From NCBI GenBank assembly GCA_029964075.1, contig CM057136.1, forward strand, positions 806,001 through 870,000: a stretch of 64,000 nucleotides of DNA, in the 5' to 3' direction. The DNA is from Patiria pectinifera. Taxonomy: Eukaryota; Echinodermata; Asteroidea; Valvatida; Asterinidae. The notes below the pieces were generated by a model, which was not told where the DNA came from, searched no databases, and was given only the letters and a program-made list of their open reading frames with translations. Positions 60,646 through 64,000 of this stretch are shown here, piece after piece. The translations under genes and the position numbers were made by a program. Position 1 is the stretch's first letter. The number at the start of each line of letters is the position of its first letter.

Positions 60646-60699
60646 ATGTTGAACAACAGCCTGAACAGTCCGGAGCACAAGAAGCAGAGGATGACAAGT
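60646..60699 (+). CDS. First coding exon of an unidentified gene (copy B)
   Basis: Identical 18 codons (MLNNSLNSPEHKKQRMTS) and donor AGT|gtaagt as at 41481-41534, with the TATA-like ctatatatga about 140 bp upstream (60504-60513). Further exons would lie to the right. None could be identified in 60.7-64 kb. Confidence 0.4.
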
Positions 60700-61024
60700 G
60701 TAAGTTTGATCACTTTTGTGAGATATTGTGTGCGTGAGGAAGGAATAAGTTTGGAAAAGGACGGACGCGTTAACTTTTCGTTTGTTGCCCTGCCAGTCAT
60801 GCCAGTGTGCCACGTATTGTTTTCCCCCTTACTCCTTAGCTGTATTTGTACTGGACCGGATACCACTTGTCTGCTTGTGTCAGTCATACTACTTACTAGT
60901 CCAGGCTAGACTCACACTATTAACTTTCATGACTGGCTCCTTTACTACTGACAGCTGACTTGCATGACTTGCTACAGGCACAGTTGAATTCTCTTGAACT
61001 TTGGTCATGTTTGTACTTGTTATT

Positions 61025-61512
61025 TTTTTTTAAAGATTCCCAGGAACGATTCCATATCTGGCCATCACTTGTCACCCTGTGCACAAACCCTATGAGACTT
61101 GTCTGAAAATTTCTCAGTGTTTTCTCACTAAAATACTTCAATATTTTCCCTGCTAAATGTGACTTTTTAGGAGGCCTGTTATCACTTTCTGATGGCTGAT
61201 AGGTCATTGTAGGTCACTGACATTACTGATGGGAAAAATTGGATTTATGGCCAGATATGAGAATCTTTCCGATTCCCATATCTGGCCATCACTTGTCACC
61301 CTCCATTTTTCCCTTTGGCACCGTATTGTGGTATGTATGGGCATGCGGTCTGAAAATCAAGTGTTTTCTCAGTAAATACTTCAATATTTTCCCTGCTAAA
61401 TGTGACTTTTTAGGAGGCCTGATATCACTCTCTGACATGTCTGATGGCTGATACATGTAGGTCACTGGAAGAAAAGATTATTGATGGCCAGATATGCCTA
61501 TGGGAATCTTTC
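61025..61512. mobile_element. Cluster of GGAAAGATTCCC-type transposon ends (copy B)
   Basis: atctggccatcacttgtcac occurs at about 61055 and 61278. ggccagatatg..gaatcttt occurs inverted at about 61249 and 61487. The unit between them (tttttaggaggcctg(t/a)tatcac, gatggctgata) is repeated, so at least two related elements lie in tandem. Confidence 0.55.
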
Positions 61513-61898
61513 ACATTTTTTTGTGGTAATTCAATATTCTTATACCAAATTAAATGTAGGACAGGATACCTCACTAATATCATCGCGATACTTTATCAGG
61601 ATTCTCATTCTGAAGAGAAATTGCTCACCAACCTTCCTGAGTTGTCACTGTCTTTTGTGTTGTAGCCTTTTTTTTATGTAGGCTACACTCTTGCTTTCAC
61701 ATTGATCTAAAAAATCAGACAGTGGTTTGATTTATTCCATGCACGACGCCTGTGAAGATGGACATGCACGGTTGGCGGGAAGTGGTTTTTACAATGATCT
61801 AAGCTTAGCTTGAGAAACTCCAGCTCCAATGCCCATCGGGAATTCAACATGTAGAGCTGGAGGTCAATGTACATGTACATTGAATTTGTAGCCAGCGG

Positions 61899-64000
61899 TC
61901 TAAAATTGGCGGAGGCCGTGAAATTTGACCTCAACACAGCTGCCGAAATCATCTCTTTTTTTTCGCATTTTAGTCAATCCTTTGCTTTGTGAGTCATCTT
62001 TTGAATTGCACCTAAAATCAGCGTCCAGGACAAGTTCTCACCCAGCCGATTGCAGCTACGCGATGTCGTGCACTGAACCAATGAATTATACAATGTAGCA
62101 ACCACGCACGTGTGTGTGCATCGTGTCAACGGTTACGCACTTCGCCGAATTAAAAACGAACTACATTGTACATGTACTAAGGCCAAGTAAAAAAAAAAAG
62201 GTTTAGCACCCCCGCCATGTAGGACATAATTCTTCCAAAATTGTTAAAAATTAATACATGCACTTCAGGATATAGGGGCCTAACAGATGGTATTGTGCAG
62301 TTTTTGTCTTCAAAGATGAAGTATGTACCCAGAAAATAAACTTCAAATTTCGAGGAGAACACCGTTTACCCAAATTTCGTTTTTAATTAGGCTTTCATTA
62401 AGAAGTTTTAGACAGATGTGATCCCGAACTGATGAAACAAAAGCGACTTTTCATTGTTCATTTTAAAGCTTAAGATATTGTGCTTGGTATTAACAGGGTT
62501 ATGCAGTTATTACTTATAAGAATTCATAAATAAAGACCAAAAACGTAGACTCATGAACGTTCAAAAATAAAATTAGCTTGCTTGACTGACTTTGACACCA
62601 GATCGGGCGCAGAAAGCCATGCAAATCTGAAAGCCGCCGCGCGCAGGGGTCTTTGTTGACAAGCATTCAAGGTGGTACTTGCCACCAGTCACATGCCAGT
62701 ATGGGCCGTTATCACGCGTCTAGACTCGCACACTGTACAACTTTCATGACTGGCTCCTTTAGTGACACCTCAGACTTGCATGACTTGCCACAGTTCAACT
62801 CTCCTGAACTTTGGTCTGTTGGTCGGGTACGACTCGTGTTTGTATTTTTTTGTCAAGTTTGGTGTTATTCAATATTCTGACACGAAATTAAAGGTCACTG
62901 TACCACTAAGTACAAGGGACATGAGCAAGGATCCCTGTTCTATTCAACTTTGCCCCACATCACTTTGCCCCAGTAGTTAACTTTGAACACATGCCTGGGT
63001 GATACCCTGGCCAAAAAACTATCGGGTACATGTACCGGGCTCTGCTTAACCGGAGCCCCATAGTTCTAAGGGTACCTAGGTGACAGAACTTCATGACTCA
63101 TGAGAAAAAGGTTCAAAAGTCAGTAATGTATTAATTTTTTCCCACATCCCTTTAATAGAATTTCGGCTGAATATCGACCTTCCGAATTTGAAAATCTGAC
63201 TTTGACTTCAATTATAGTAAATAAAGTTCCGAACTTTTAGACTTTCCAACCTACAGTATTTTGGAAAATTGACTTTAGCCGTGTTCCCATTGGACTTTTT
63301 TTGGTTAAAGTACCGCGACTTTTTTGTAGAATGACAAAATTAAATCCAATGGGGACACACGGTAAACTGACGTCCCTGTCAACTTACCGCGACCGTGATG
63401 TAAAACTAACAGGCCGAAAGAGGACGCGGAAGACTTCCGCGCAGCCACGGTAACTTAACAGGGCCGCTAAAAAGTCCAATGGGAACGCTCCGCGCTGTAA
63501 ACCTACCGTGTCCACGCTGTAAAACGCTATGCAAACAACAACATTTCCTGTATACACAGAATTCGCGCGAAAATGGTAGTATGGTTCCCTGTCTCGTTTG
63601 CACTGATGGCGGTGTGATATTATCATCGTACCGTACACAGCGTGAGAAGCATGCACTACGCTCAGCTGCAGCGCTTTTTTCAATCTCGTCCAGCTGCTGC
63701 AGTTTCGCTACTTTGTTGAGTTGTTTGTAGTACAATGATCTTTGTGTGCCAGCGTCGCGTCGTGTCAGTGTTGACGTTGACGTGGCCGACTAAATTCAGC
63801 GTGCGAAAAATACGTCACAGGCACGTCATATCCCGCATAGGTCAAAGGTGACTGTGCACAGCGCCCGCAATGTGTGACATTCTACCAGTCTCGAACAGCG
63901 AATGAACCCTTCCGTCGCGGAATATAAGTCCAGGTGGGAACGCACGGTAGAATTACACCAAAGCCAGTCACGGTAACTTTCCGCGTGGCCGCTGAAGAAA
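61899..64000. other. Unique sequence right of copy B
   Basis: No gene supported. Contains a relative of the 21181-21700 interior (62048-62155), one end of the ggccaagtaaaaaaa family (62181), a lone tip related to the hAT-like foldback (cggagccccatagttctaag, 63052-63071) and a repeat cluster from 63271 on. Open frames at 63384-63735 overlap on both strands inside that cluster and are probably not genes. Confidence 0.5.
63271..64000. repeat. Inverted and dispersed repeat around gttcccattggac
   Basis: gtgttcccattggacttttt (63273) is inverted at 63468-63489 (aaaaagtccaatgggaacgc). Further weak units are at 63343 (aatccaatggggac) and 63930-63990 (gtgggaacgcacggtag, cacggtaactttccgcg). Probably a foldback transposon running off the window. 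Confidence 0.5.

Larger units (their letters stand above)
43251..61898 (+). repeat. Copy B of the 18.8-kb duplicated block
   Basis: Counterpart of 23908-42750. It begins immediately after the N gap, inside the right arm of a foldback transposon, and similarity ends at about 61898, exactly the bases with which copy A stops at the gap. Differences from copy A: loss of the 55-bp hairpin element in RNF181 intron 1, a tRNA-like SINE in intron 3, a Harbinger-like MITE in intron 4, collapse of the 156-bp satellite, a dead BLOC1S2 exon 1, and an intact MINPP-like frame. Confidence 0.9.

Noticed and set aside
23908-61898. Real recent tandem duplication giving two MINPP-like and two RNF181 genes
   Set aside because: Boundaries coincide with a placeholder gap in a dovetail pattern, so contig overlap explains it better; not formally excluded.
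63384-63735. Overlapping frames of 83-109 codons near the right edge
   Set aside because: Open on both strands within a repeat cluster; no recognisable domain.

Overview
The window is nuclear DNA of an animal, most likely a marine invertebrate deuterostome (echinoderm, hemichordate or amphioxus). The genes carry GT-AG introns, their proteins align closely to human ones, and the AT-rich non-coding DNA is packed with short palindromic transposons and ACATGT tracts. I cannot fix the species. There are no operons or prokaryotic features.

Left part (1-24.9 kb): two minus-strand genes. First come the 5' three coding exons of an NCOA4 (ferritinophagy receptor) homologue at 7110-3259, whose 3' part runs off or is unrecognised to the left. 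Then comes a complete five-exon BLOC1S2 gene (24927-14494, 150 codons), with a 10 kb span of introns full of MITEs, foldback elements, tRNA-like SINEs and a decayed LINE 3' end.

Right part: RNF181 (E3 ubiquitin ligase; 25449-29564, five exons, 154 codons) starts 521 bp from BLOC1S2 in head-to-head orientation. A secreted MINPP1-family histidine-phosphatase relative follows, then one short first exon of an unidentified gene. This block of about 18.8 kb (about 23.9-42.75 kb) appears a second time at 43.25-61.9 kb. The two copies meet at a run of exactly 500 N (42751-43250). Copy A runs right up to the gap and copy B starts right after it, which is what two overlapping contigs of different haplotypes look like when a scaffolder places them end to end. 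I therefore read the window as one locus shown twice, not as a proven tandem duplication. The two versions differ informatively: copy B has an open MINPP-like gene (54023-56854, 534 codons) but a broken RNF181 last exon and a dead BLOC1S2 first exon; copy A has intact RNF181 but a frameshifted MINPP-like gene.

The most notable biology is the MINPP-like protein. The fold is retained, but the phosphate-pocket motif RHGxRxP reads REGTSFP and the distal HAE motif reads DEN, so both catalytic histidines are gone. It looks like a secreted, glycosylated pseudophosphatase with a Gly-rich RGD tail. Other points of interest are a six-unit intronic satellite carrying DR1 nuclear-receptor-type sites, a TTAA-targeting MITE whose central palindrome changes in both arms together, and a 55-bp hAT-like micro-element sharing termini with a 695-bp foldback element.
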